NCBI RefSeq assembly: GCF_018138385.1
Contig: NZ_JAGSIE010000032.1
Location: forward strand, 1 to 35,480
Direction of reading: 5' to 3'
DNA: 35,480 nt
From: Allobacillus saliphilus
Lineage (GTDB): Bacteria; Bacillota; Bacilli; Bacillales; Alkalibacillaceae
Under the pieces are notes generated by a model. That model was not told the origin of the DNA, searched no databases, and was given only the letters and a program-made list of their open reading frames with translations. A program made the position numbers and the translations under genes. Positions 7,856-16,161 of the stretch are shown here, one piece after another (within the stretch, counting starts at the first letter, position 1; each line of letters opens with the position of its first letter).

Positions 7856-8548
7856 TTATGCTTTTACTGGAATGTTTCTTGAGCGACCGTACAAGCATAT
7901 GAGAACGATCAATACAATGGGCAATCCAACTTGGATGTATGGTAACGATTCAATATACACTTCAAGTTTTTGTTCATTTAAGATTAATTCTCCACTCGTA
8001 TAAGCTAATAACGATGCACCAAAATAAATGATGAGCGGATATTTTTTCATTGCATATAGAATTAGCCTGCTACCGAAAACGATGATCGGTACAGAGACAG
8101 CCAGTCCAAATAAAATTAAACGAAAATCTTGATTGGAAGCTGCTGAAATGGCCAACACGTTGTCAAATCCCATGACAACATCAGCGATAACAATGGTTTT
8201 TACTGCGCCTAACAATGTACCAGATGCTTGAATTTCTTGGTCATCTTCTCCATCTTTCAGCAAAGAAAAGGCAATATATAACAAGAACAATCCACCGATT
8301 AGCTGCAAGTAAGGAATCGTAAGTAAGTAAATGGCGACACATGCGAGTAAAAAACGAATGAAGACCGCAAGTACTGTTCCGAGAGCAATCGCTTTATTTT
8401 GTAAATGTTCTGGAAGGTTACGGCTAGCCATCGCTATGACAACAGCATTATCTCCACCAAGAATTAAATCCAATCCGATAATAATTAAGACAGCCTTGAA
8501 AATATCCCAGTTTAAATTCGTGAATAACTCAGTGAAAAATATGTCCAT
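7856..8548 (-). CDS. yjbE: TerC family membrane protein, YjbE homologue
   Basis: A 230-aa integral membrane protein with about seven helices. TerC-family proteins in Bacillus are linked to Mn2+ export and to metallation of exported enzymes. The two conserved acidic motifs in membrane helices are intact: DLILGGDNAVVIA (about 26-38) and DVVMGFDNVLAIS (about 123-135). Start ATG 8548 follows TGGAGGTTT. It lies between spx and mecA, convergent with spx and divergent from mecA, as in B. subtilis yjbE. No yybP-ykoY manganese riboswitch was recognised upstream. The exact substrate of YjbE is not established. Confidence 0.93.
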   Translation of the reverse strand: MDIFFTELFTNLNWDIFKAVLIIIGLDLILGGDNAVVIAMASRNLPEHLQNKAIALGTVLAVFIRFLLACVAIYLLTIPYLQLIGGLFLLYIAFSLLKDGEDDQEIQASGTLLGAVKTIVIADVVMGFDNVLAISAASNQDFRLILFGLAVSVPIIVFGSRLILYAMKKYPLIIYFGASLLAYTSGELILNEQKLEVYIESLPYIQVGLPIVLIVLICLYGRSRNIPVKA

Positions 8549-8934
8549 AATAAACCTCCATTTTATATCGTGACAAGATGTTCACAGTTGGTAATAAATA
8601 CATTTGTTTCGAGAGCAGTTTAGTTGTTCAAAGGAATGAAATCCTTTATAATTGATTTTTAAAACTAGATAGAATAAAGAAAAATAATAAAGAAGTTGAA
8701 GGAATTGCTTAAGCGATTCTAGAAATAAAGATGGTAGACAAGAAGCATCGCTCGTCCATTTCAAGGGCGAATATGGAATATCTGAATTGTCCATACCAAA
8801 TCGATGTAGTTACCATACAATATGAACAAGAATATTGATTTATGTTATGATTGAATGATTTTGATTACGGGTAATACACTACTAAGAAGAAACGTAATCC
8901 TTCCTCAAAATAAATCGAAGGGAGAGGACGACAA
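8549..8934. other. Divergent intergenic region yjbE / mecA
   Basis: No convincing gene: a 70-codon minus-strand frame at 8582-8794 has no Shine-Dalgarno and no protein-like composition. An 18-bp near-palindrome GAATTGCTTAAGCGATTC (16 of 18 positions symmetric) lies at 8702-8719. Both promoters should be here, but no clear -35/-10 pair could be read. Confidence 0.5.
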
Positions 8935-9636
8935 ATGGAAATAGAACGTATCAACGAAAATACGTTAAAATTTTATATATCATACAGAGATATTGAAGAT
9001 CGAGGCTTTAAACGTGAGGATATATGGTATAACCGCGATAAAGGCGAACAACTCTTCTGGGAAATGATGGATGAAGTCAACGATCGAGAAACATTCAATA
9101 TTGATGGTCCGTTATGGATTCAAGTGCAAGCTATGGATAAAGGACTGGAAATCGTCGTTACAAAAGCGGAAATATCTCAAGATGGTTCTAAGCTTGAATT
9201 TCCGGATGGAGAAGAAACACCAATGGATACAAGTATGAATGAAAAAATTGAATCGTTGATTGAAAATAGTGTGCCTCATAAACAAAGGAAAAAAGAGACG
9301 TACACGAAAGGTTCAAAACGACAAAAATCAGCTCCAGAAGAAGATGAGGATTTAAACATGACTGTGAAATTCGACGACTTGGAAGATGCGATCTCGTTAA
9401 GTCATTCCATGCGTGACACACGGTTTATAGAAGATCAATTCTTTGCAAAAGAAAATCAATATTACTTGTATGTTAACTTTCCGATTGGGTTCTTGAGTGA
9501 AGATGAGCAAGAAAATTATATTAGCCGCATCTTGGAATACGGTGAAGAGACGAGCGAAACAATTCACCTTCTCGATGAATATGGAACGAGTATTTTTAAA
9601 GAAGATGCATTGAAACAATTAAGAGAAACGTTTTAA
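8935..9636 (+). CDS. mecA: MecA, ClpC adaptor protein
   Basis: A 233-aa adaptor that brings substrates such as ComK to ClpC/ClpP and triggers ClpC hexamer assembly. The N-terminal substrate-binding domain (about 1-85) opens with the characteristic MEIERINENTLKFYISYRDIEDRGF. A charged linker (about 90-140, rich in K, E, D) follows. The C-terminal ClpC-binding domain (about 140-233) contains ISLSHSMRD and YYLYVNFP. It is slightly longer than B. subtilis MecA, with the extra residues in the linker. Shine-Dalgarno GGGAGAGG. Own terminator downstream. Its position near spx and coiA is conserved. Confidence 0.97.
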   Translation: MEIERINENTLKFYISYRDIEDRGFKREDIWYNRDKGEQLFWEMMDEVNDRETFNIDGPLWIQVQAMDKGLEIVVTKAEISQDGSKLEFPDGEETPMDTSMNEKIESLIENSVPHKQRKKETYTKGSKRQKSAPEEDEDLNMTVKFDDLEDAISLSHSMRDTRFIEDQFFAKENQYYLYVNFPIGFLSEDEQENYISRILEYGEETSETIHLLDEYGTSIFKEDALKQLRETF

Positions 9637-9639
9637 TAG

Positions 9640-9668
9640 CTGACAATAACTTTTGTCAGTTATTTTTT
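9640..9668 (+). terminator. Terminator of mecA
   Basis: Stem CTGACAA / TTGTCAG with a 6-nt loop, followed by TTATTTTTTTT. Confidence 0.9.
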
Positions 9669-9741
9669 TTGCTTATACAAATTCATTCTCCTCGAGTAAG
9701 TATGTTACATCATACAGCAGCATGTTATCGATCATTTCAAG

Positions 9742-10053
9742 TTAAAGATTAGAGAGTCTATACTACCAAATGTTGCTCCATCACTTTCATTCGGGTGTAT
9801 AGAGCCAGTCTATTCGCCCGAACGCCGATTCTTTTGATACATACAGGTGTATAGAGCCGGTCTATTCGCCCGAACGCCGAATCCTTGGAACCATAAAGGT
9901 GTATAGAGCCAGTCTATACGCCCAAGCGGCGATTCCACGGATTCATTTAGGTGTATAGGCATGGTCTATTCGACGGTACGACGAATCATCACATCCATTC
10001 GGGTGTATAGAAGACCTCTTTTTCAAATACTGCACCGAATCATCAAATCAATT
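9742..10053. repeat. Second 52-bp-period repeat array, about six copies
   Basis: GGTGTATAG recurs at 9794, 9846, 9898, 9950 and 10002, always exactly 52 bp apart. A degenerate zeroth copy, frame 9742, matches in the ATTAGAGAGTCTATAC part. The first three full units are well conserved (GGTGTATAGAGCC, GTCTAT, CGCCC, GCCGA); the fourth and fifth decay steadily while keeping the spacing. Each good unit holds a short hairpin, ATAGA-5 nt-TCTAT. The sequence differs from the array at 91-657 apart from a shared ATAGAGC word, yet the period is the same. Non-coding; function unknown. Confidence 0.9.
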
Positions 10054-10156
10054 TGTTTAACCGCCGAATAAAATCTTCAAAATGGGTAATATTTAATTAT
10101 CCTCGAACAACTGTACAAATACGAACAGATTATTGACTGAAACTTCAAATTGGTCA

Positions 10157-10165
10157 TGGTATAAT
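10157..10165 (+). promoter_or_regulatory. Extended -10 promoter for cls
   Basis: TGGTATAAT (extended -10, TGnTATAAT). TTGACT at 10133 is 21 bp away, too far for a normal -35. The leader to the cls start would be about 85 nt. Confidence 0.5.
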
Positions 10166-10255
10166 AAGATATCGTGATGTTGAAGATAATTTGGCTATTA
10201 GGTATGGTAACAATAGCCTTCAATCGTTGGAGCTAAGATAAAAAGGGGCTTTCTG

Positions 10256-11770
10256 ATGCTTAAATGGGTGCAAGTGTCATTATTTTTAGGATTATTAGTT
10301 ATAACCGGTTGGATTTCTTACAGTTTTTTAGAAGGTCAATTGATCGGTACCGTTTCGATCTTTATTGTCATATCCGCAATATTAATTGTTTTTACGATTT
10401 TTATTGAAAACAGAAATCCATCTCAGACATTGAACTGGATTCTTATTTTTGCTGTGTTTCCAGTAGTTGGCTTCTTCTTTTATTTGTTATTCGGACGAAA
10501 CTATAAGAAGAAAAAGCGTTTCGAAAAGAAAAAAGAAGCGGACGAAAAAGCATTCAATATGTATGAGGTTAGTCGCGTATTCAATAATAAAGAAATTGAT
10601 CAAATGGGCGATCATCAAAAGATGTTTTTTCGTCTGGCACAAGAGCTCGGGAATTCTCCGATTTCGTTTAATACAGATACACGCGTACTTACCAATGGGG
10701 CAGAAAAATTTCCAGAGTTGATTGAAGCTTTGAAAAAAGCAGAACATCATATCCATCTGGAATATTATATTGTTCGTAATGACCAAATTGGAAAGCAAAT
10801 TCAAGAAGTATTGATTGAGAAGGCAAAGCAAGGTGTAGAGGTACGTTTTTTATATGATGCTGTAGGTTGCTGGGCATTGCCGAATTTATACATTGAGCAA
10901 ATGAAAGAAGCGGGAATCCATGTTCAAGCATTTGCGCCCGTTCGCTTTCCGTTAATTGGAAGCAGAATTAACTATCGAAATCACCGTAAAATTGTCATTG
11001 TTGATGGAAAGATTGGCTTTATGGGTGGTTTGAATATTGGTGATGAATACTTAGGAAAAGTGAAAATGTACGGTAAATGGCGAGATACACATTTATACGT
11101 TCGTGGTGAATCTGTACGAAGCTTGCAATTAATCTTCTTGAGAGATTGGCAATATGAAACAGATGAACAATTATTGGAGCATAAGTATCTTCAACCTGAA
11201 GTTTTAGATCATAAACAAATACAAGGTGGCGTCCAGATGATTGCCGGAGGCCCTGATAATAAATGGGAAACGATTAAGAAACTTTATTTTGCGATGATTA
11301 TATCGGCGAAGAAAAAAATCTGGATTGCATCGCCTTACTTCATTCCTGATGATGATGTGTTGACAGCAATGAAAGTCGCTAGTCTAAGTGGACTGGATGT
11401 TCGCTTGATTGTTCCTAGCAAGCCAGATAAACGTGTCGTTTTTCACGCATCCCGGTCTTATTTTGCTGAGTTGCTTGATGCAGGTATTCGAGTTTTTGAA
11501 TATGAGAAAGGCTTTATGCACAGTAAGGTTATGTTAGTTGATGACGAATTAGCGAGCATTGGTACGTCCAATATGGATATGAGAAGCTTCCATTTAAATT
11601 TTGAGGTAAATGCTTTTCTCTTTAAAACAGATAGTACGATTGAGCTCAAAGAAGACTTTGAAAGAGACTTTCTCGACTCAAACGAGTTAGTCCCTGAAAC
11701 ATTTAATAAACGTTCTATTTTTATCCGTGTAATGGAATCATTTTTCCGCTTATTATCTCCATTATTATAA
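10256..11770 (+). CDS. cls: Cardiolipin synthase (PLD superfamily)
   Basis: A 504-aa membrane phospholipase D-family enzyme that condenses two phosphatidylglycerols into cardiolipin and glycerol. Two N-terminal membrane helices (about 4-24 and 29-49, then 59-79) are followed by two HKD domains. The first has His243, Lys245 and Asp250 (HRKIVIVDG with GFMGGLNIGDEY). The second has His422, Lys424 and Asp429 (HSKVMLVDD with SIGTSNMD). The end RVMESFFRLLSPLL is the usual ClsA-type tail. Shine-Dalgarno AAAGGGG. The coiA gene starts only 18 nt after its stop, so the two are probably co-transcribed. Confidence 0.96.
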   Translation: MLKWVQVSLFLGLLVITGWISYSFLEGQLIGTVSIFIVISAILIVFTIFIENRNPSQTLNWILIFAVFPVVGFFFYLLFGRNYKKKKRFEKKKEADEKAFNMYEVSRVFNNKEIDQMGDHQKMFFRLAQELGNSPISFNTDTRVLTNGAEKFPELIEALKKAEHHIHLEYYIVRNDQIGKQIQEVLIEKAKQGVEVRFLYDAVGCWALPNLYIEQMKEAGIHVQAFAPVRFPLIGSRINYRNHRKIVIVDGKIGFMGGLNIGDEYLGKVKMYGKWRDTHLYVRGESVRSLQLIFLRDWQYETDEQLLEHKYLQPEVLDHKQIQGGVQMIAGGPDNKWETIKKLYFAMIISAKKKIWIASPYFIPDDDVLTAMKVASLSGLDVRLIVPSKPDKRVVFHASRSYFAELLDAGIRVFEYEKGFMHSKVMLVDDELASIGTSNMDMRSFHLNFEVNAFLFKTDSTIELKEDFERDFLDSNELVPETFNKRSIFIRVMESFFRLLSPLL

Positions 11771-11788
11771 AAGAGAGGAGGGCGACGC

Positions 11789-13000
11789 TTGCTGGTTGCT
11801 AAAAATGAGCTCGGTAAATTGATTACCGCTTATAAAAAGAATGAGCAAGAAATCAGTCAGCTTCGTTATGAATCTTTTACGTGTCCCGAATGCAATGAAA
11901 AAGTTATTTTGAAGGCCGGTAGGATTAAAGTCCCTCACTTCGCACATGAGCAACAGAGCAGTTGTTCAGTGCGACGAGGGGAATCAGCAGAACATCTCAA
12001 TGGAAAGATGGATATAGACCAATGGTGTCAATATCATGGATTTGCTTCCACCTTAGAATATTCCTTACCTGAAATCGGACAGCGCATTGATGTCGTTGCA
12101 AAAATCGGAAGAACACCGGTAGCGTTTGAGTATCAATGCGCTCCCATTTCATTAGAAGAATACGAAGCAAGAACGAACGGGATTCGTAAAGCAGGATTTA
12201 TGCCGGTTTGGATTTTCGGGGAAAAATATTTAAACGCTCTCTATAATCACTCCTTTCGACTCTCACCTCTTATGAAATCTGCAATTATGAAAGAACCTCC
12301 ATTTAAACAACCAATCCTTTTGTTTTACTCAACTTCTCAAAAGAGACTCACCATCTTATCACAATTTTTTTCTTCCCAATTTAAATGCTTTGTCCAAAGA
12401 AATTATTTACCCCTTCAAAAAGTAGGAATTGAAACATTTCAAAACATGCCAATGAATGTTCCTTTAAGTAGCTTCAAAACATACTGGTTGAAAGAAAAAC
12501 AGAGACTACGCACAATGCAACGAAAACATATTTCAGAGCTCGACAAGAAATTCATGCTGATGCTCTATCGACAATATCTTCATCCGCAGTATCTTCCAGC
12601 CTGTGTACACTTACCAGTACAGTCAAGTTACCGTCTGCTCGTACCAAATTATATATGGCAAACACAATTTCTGCTTAGCTGCTGGAGACAGAAAAATATT
12701 GGAGAATATATATCTTGGACGGAAGCTCTTAAATCTTGTAATGAATTATTTACAAACACGATTACCACACAGCACTCCACTCATTCGATTCACCCACTAT
12801 ATGAATACCTTACGTTGTTGTCCTGGTTTGGTTACCTACAAAAAACACCTAAAGGATGGATTGTCCTCAAACACCCACGATACCCTAAAACATTAGATGA
12901 AGCATTGCTTTTTGATCGAAATATCTTAGAGCATTTTGGGGAAACACTAATGAAGAAGAGAAGTTTCTTTTTACATTCCGTGGAAGTTGCTATAAAATAA
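11789..13000 (+). CDS. coiA: CoiA, competence protein
   Basis: A 403-aa CoiA homologue, needed for processing or recombination of transforming DNA. The N-terminal part has a Cys/His cluster, CPECNEKVILKAG with VPHFAHEQQSSC (about 31-55), resembling a zinc site. The middle has a nuclease-like core: ERL-type lead, GQRIDVVAKIG (Asp near 102) and VAFEYQCA (Glu-x-Gln near 115), consistent with the PD-(D/E)xK-like fold of the family. The C-terminal 230 residues are divergent. Start is TTG 11789 behind GGAGGG at 6-nt spacing. In B. subtilis coiA is ComK-driven; here the 18-nt gap to cls leaves no room for its own ComK promoter. Confidence 0.93.
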   Translation: MLVAKNELGKLITAYKKNEQEISQLRYESFTCPECNEKVILKAGRIKVPHFAHEQQSSCSVRRGESAEHLNGKMDIDQWCQYHGFASTLEYSLPEIGQRIDVVAKIGRTPVAFEYQCAPISLEEYEARTNGIRKAGFMPVWIFGEKYLNALYNHSFRLSPLMKSAIMKEPPFKQPILLFYSTSQKRLTILSQFFSSQFKCFVQRNYLPLQKVGIETFQNMPMNVPLSSFKTYWLKEKQRLRTMQRKHISELDKKFMLMLYRQYLHPQYLPACVHLPVQSSYRLLVPNYIWQTQFLLSCWRQKNIGEYISWTEALKSCNELFTNTITTQHSTHSIHPLYEYLTLLSWFGYLQKTPKGWIVLKHPRYPKTLDEALLFDRNILEHFGETLMKKRSFFLHSVEVAIK

Positions 13001-13037
13001 AGAATTGTAAGAATCATTAAACAGGGAGGTTACATAG

Positions 13038-14846
13038 ATGGCCGAAGAAAATACAGGACTAAAAACAAGAGAAGAAGTTCCTACTGACTTGACGTGGGAT
13101 CTAGAAGCCATTTTTTCGAATGATGAAGAGTGGGAGAAAGAATTTGAAGCATTAAAAGAAGAGTATAAAAAAGTAGAGAAATTTAAAGGTACATTAGCCA
13201 ATTCACCTGAAAACTTACTGGAATTATTCCAATTTGAAGATGACTTTGATGGCCGATTGGAAAAGTTATATGTATATGCTCATATGCGTTCCGATCAAGA
13301 TACAACAAACAGCAAATATCAAGATCAAAATGCGAGAGCCGCAAGTCTTGCGACCGAAGCGATGAGTGCATTTAGTTTCGTGACTCCAGAGATTCTTGGA
13401 ATGTCCGATGAACAGATCGAATCATTTTTGCAGCAAAATGAAGAATTAAAGAAATATGAAAAGACATTACGAGATATCATTAAATCTCGCCCGCATGTTC
13501 TTAGCGAAAAGGAAGAGATACTACTCGCTAAATCACAAGAAGTTTCAACTACTGCTGGGAAAGCATTCAGTATGTTAGATAATGCAGACTTAGAACTGCC
13601 CAAAATAAAAAACGAAGATGGGGAAGAGGTTCAACTATCCAACGGTCGTTACCGAGATTTTCTTGATTCAAAGGATCGTGAAGTGCGAAAAAGTGCTTTT
13701 CTAGGCATGCATAACACTTATAAAAGTTTTAAAAATACGTTCGCAGCAACATTAAGCGGCCAAGTAAAAGGTGCGAACTTTTATGCGGATGCACGTAATT
13801 ATGATTCAGCTCGTGAAGCTTCATTGGACCGAAATAATATTCCTGAAAAAGTATACGATCAATTAGTTGATGCGGTAAATGATCGACTACCGTCTCTTCA
13901 TCGTTTTATGGATTTGAAGAAAAAAGTATTAGGTGTAGATGAATTGCATATGTATGATATTTATACACCGCTAGTAGACGAAAAAATCGAAGTGACGATT
14001 GATGAAGCGAAACAGCATGTATTGGAAGGACTTAAGCCACTTGGTGAAGAGTACAATTCCATCTTACAAAAAGCTTATGATGAACGCTGGATCGATTGGT
14101 TGGAAACGAAAGGGAAACGAAGTGGGGCTTATTCATCTGGGAGTTATTTGACTCGACCTTACATTCTAATGAATTGGAACGACAATATCGATAACTTGTT
14201 TACACTCGCACATGAATTAGGACATTCACTTCACAGTTATTACACGCACCAAAACCAAAGTAAAAGATATGGCTCTTACTCAATCTTTGTTGCTGAAGTT
14301 GCATCTACGGCAAATGAAGCCTTATTGAATGATTATTTGTTAAAGACATTGGAAGATAAGAACAAGAAGTTATACTTGCTTAACAACTTCTTAGAAGGGT
14401 TCCGAGCAACCTTTTTCCGTCAAACAATGTTCGCTGAATTTGAACATGAAATTCATAAACGCGATCAAAATGGTGAAGCACTGACTGCAGATAAATTAAC
14501 TTCTATTTATTATGATTTGAATAAAAAATACTTTGGAAATAACGTTCATGTTGATGAAGAAATCGGATATGAGTGGGCAAGAATTCCGCATTTTTACATG
14601 AACTACTATGTTTATCAATATGCAACAGGCTATGCTGCGGCAACAACCTTGGCTGATAAAATCCTAACAGAGGGAGATGTTGCAGTCGAGCGCTTTAAAG
14701 ATTACCTAAAAGCAGGTCGTAGTGAAGATCCAATTGACGTGCTCAAAAAGGCTGGCGTCGACATGACGACGAAAGATCCAATTTTCAAAGCTTTAGATGT
14801 ATTTGATGCGAAACTAGATGAATTTGAAAAACTTTTAGCAGAATAA
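13038..14846 (+). CDS. pepF: Oligoendopeptidase F (M3 family)
   Basis: A 602-aa cytoplasmic zinc metallopeptidase of family M3B that cleaves short peptides. The HEXXH zinc motif is at His392, Glu393, His396 (LAHELGHSLHSYY), with the third ligand expected in the VAEVASTANEALL segment about 26 residues on (Glu). The LGEEY and RYGSYSIF blocks and the YYVYQYATGYAAA tail motif match PepF. Length is as usual. Shine-Dalgarno AGGGAGG before ATG 13038. It follows coiA by 37 nt, the same order as B. subtilis coiA-pepF. Confidence 0.97.
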   Translation: MAEENTGLKTREEVPTDLTWDLEAIFSNDEEWEKEFEALKEEYKKVEKFKGTLANSPENLLELFQFEDDFDGRLEKLYVYAHMRSDQDTTNSKYQDQNARAASLATEAMSAFSFVTPEILGMSDEQIESFLQQNEELKKYEKTLRDIIKSRPHVLSEKEEILLAKSQEVSTTAGKAFSMLDNADLELPKIKNEDGEEVQLSNGRYRDFLDSKDREVRKSAFLGMHNTYKSFKNTFAATLSGQVKGANFYADARNYDSAREASLDRNNIPEKVYDQLVDAVNDRLPSLHRFMDLKKKVLGVDELHMYDIYTPLVDEKIEVTIDEAKQHVLEGLKPLGEEYNSILQKAYDERWIDWLETKGKRSGAYSSGSYLTRPYILMNWNDNIDNLFTLAHELGHSLHSYYTHQNQSKRYGSYSIFVAEVASTANEALLNDYLLKTLEDKNKKLYLLNNFLEGFRATFFRQTMFAEFEHEIHKRDQNGEALTADKLTSIYYDLNKKYFGNNVHVDEEIGYEWARIPHFYMNYYVYQYATGYAAATTLADKILTEGDVAVERFKDYLKAGRSEDPIDVLKKAGVDMTTKDPIFKALDVFDAKLDEFEKLLAE

Positions 14847-14852
14847 ATGAAA

Positions 14853-14907
14853 AACCATTCTACATGTATGTGGTACTGTATGCCAGTTGTAGAATGGTTT
14901 TTTTATT
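14853..14907 (+). terminator. Terminator of pepF
   Basis: Stem AACCATTCTACA / TGTAGAATGGTT (12 bp) with a 23-nt apical region that could fold further, then a T-run. Confidence 0.9.
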
Positions 14908-15003
14908 TAGAGAAGTCTTATGAGCAATCTTCCTATTGATTCAAAATGTTTGATTGCTCAGGCAAGGAGCATTTCCGAACATATCCCCAAGTTCCGTTAA
15001 TCT

Positions 15004-15171
15004 TTATCTTCGCCGAATAGCGTTTTTTTGTGTAAGGGTGTAGACAAATATAAATATAACGGTGAACAATAGTGGGAACGTAATGAGGCGGGGTAATAAT
15101 TCCATCATTCCAAGGAGGTTCAATATAAAAGCCCCGAGTAATAATAATAGCCAGCCTAAGACGATGAACAT
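15004..15171 (-). CDS. Small two-helix membrane protein, 55 aa
   Basis: A short reading frame on the minus strand between pepF and spxH. It starts at ATG 15171 behind AGGAG (9-nt spacing) and ends at TAA 15004. The product begins MFIVLGWLLLLLGAFILN, continues LLGMMELLPRLITFPL and ends TLTQKNAIRRR. This gives two hydrophobic helices (about 2-21 and 29-48) and a basic cytoplasmic tail, a positive-inside pattern. B. subtilis has a small gene (yizD) at this position; equivalence is positional and not checked by alignment. An inverted repeat places its ribosome binding site and start codon in a hairpin loop. Confidence 0.65.
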   Translation of the reverse strand: MFIVLGWLLLLLGAFILNLLGMMELLPRLITFPLLFTVIFIFVYTLTQKNAIRRR

Positions 15172-15207
15172 CGCGATCAACTCCTGTCTATTATTATGTT
15201 ACGGGGC
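15131..15207 (-). promoter_or_regulatory. Long inverted repeat around the start of the 55-aa ORF
   Basis: The arms 15131-15150 and 15188-15207 are complementary at 16 of 20 positions: 6 bp (GCCCCG) plus 10 bp (ATAATAATAG), with a 4-nt internal loop. On the transcript the 37-nt apical loop holds AGGAG and the ATG. The 3' arm is inside the coding region. Confidence 0.6.
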
Positions 15208-15242
15208 AGGTAGATAAAGTATGAGTACTAGAATCATTAAAT

Positions 15243-16136
15243 TTATGTTGTTTGTTTATACATCCAAAAACTTCCGTACTTTGCATCGATTCTTTCAATT
15301 TGATTATTAAATGATAGCTTCAACAATTCTCGTTCTGTTTTTTTCATTGACCAATCGTATACAAAAGCAACTTCTTTTGTTGCTACGAATTGGTGCTCTG
15401 CCAAGAATTCCGTGAGACTTGGTTTAATACTAGGTGAAATGTGTTTACCCATGACTTCAATCAAAGCGCGTTCATACAGTTCATAATCATATGCGCTTGT
15501 TATTTTCAACCCATCATATTCATCTTCGCGATTGAATAAAACAATTGAAGGCGTTTGATCAACTTCCATTTCACGCGTCAAGTTTAAATCTCCCAATAAA
15601 GCGCGTTTGGCTGCTTCAGAATGTAGATCCTTATGAAATTCTTCGACATCCAAATTGACTCGTTCAGCAATGGTTACTAGATTATCAATATCAGAGATAT
15701 TTTTCTTAGTTAGGAATAAATATTCACGAAGTTTTCGTAAATATCTTGTGCCAGCACGTTGTCCTTGTAACTCAGCAGCTTTAATAGCAAGAGAGACAGG
15801 CCAAGGTGACGTCTCAGGATTGACTAGCCAATAATCTGGGTCGCAACACATACCAGTCATTTTGGCTGTCGTATCCCAGTCATTGATTTTCTCTCGAATA
15901 TAAGCTGGAGTCGGGTTATATAAAGAAGATAGTGAACCGGTAATAATAGGCCTTAATTTAAAATAATGTCCGTATTCACTGACCAGCTTTTTAATATACG
16001 GCTCAAAAGACCAACATTCTGGGCACATCGGATCTATAAATAAGTACATTTCTAGTGGTTTATTTAGATAATGGTCAATTTGGGAATCTTTTTTCGATGC
16101 TAGTTCGATTATAACTTGTGAAGACTTCTCTTCCAC
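15243..16136 (-). CDS. spxH: SpxH (YjbH), ClpXP adaptor for Spx
   Basis: A 297-aa DsbA-like thioredoxin-fold protein that presents Spx to ClpXP for degradation; inactive or aggregated under disulfide stress, so that Spx accumulates. The motif CPEC (Cys38, Cys41) sits in MYLFIDPMCPECWSFEPYI. The helical insertion (about 85-170) and the conserved DQTPSIVLFNRED segment (about 195) are present. Start is GTG 16136 behind AAGGGGAAAGGGG; the overlapping ATG is out of frame. It lies 25 nt downstream of the truncated haemoglobin gene, so the pair forms an operon, as in B. subtilis yjbI-yjbH. Its target Spx is encoded 8 kb away. Confidence 0.95.
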   Translation of the reverse strand: MEEKSSQVIIELASKKDSQIDHYLNKPLEMYLFIDPMCPECWSFEPYIKKLVSEYGHYFKLRPIITGSLSSLYNPTPAYIREKINDWDTTAKMTGMCCDPDYWLVNPETSPWPVSLAIKAAELQGQRAGTRYLRKLREYLFLTKKNISDIDNLVTIAERVNLDVEEFHKDLHSEAAKRALLGDLNLTREMEVDQTPSIVLFNREDEYDGLKITSAYDYELYERALIEVMGKHISPSIKPSLTEFLAEHQFVATKEVAFVYDWSMKKTERELLKLSFNNQIERIDAKYGSFWMYKQTT

Positions 16137-16161
16137 ATCGATTTCCCCTTTCCCCTTAATT

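Noticed and set aside
8582-8794. 70-codon minus-strand frame upstream of mecA
   Set aside because: No ribosome binding site, low-complexity composition rich in L, F and Y, and no promoter; it is probably chance.
10133-10165. TTGACT with TATAAT as a standard promoter for cls
   Set aside because: The spacer is 21 bp, too long; the TGG extension of the -10 is the better explanation.
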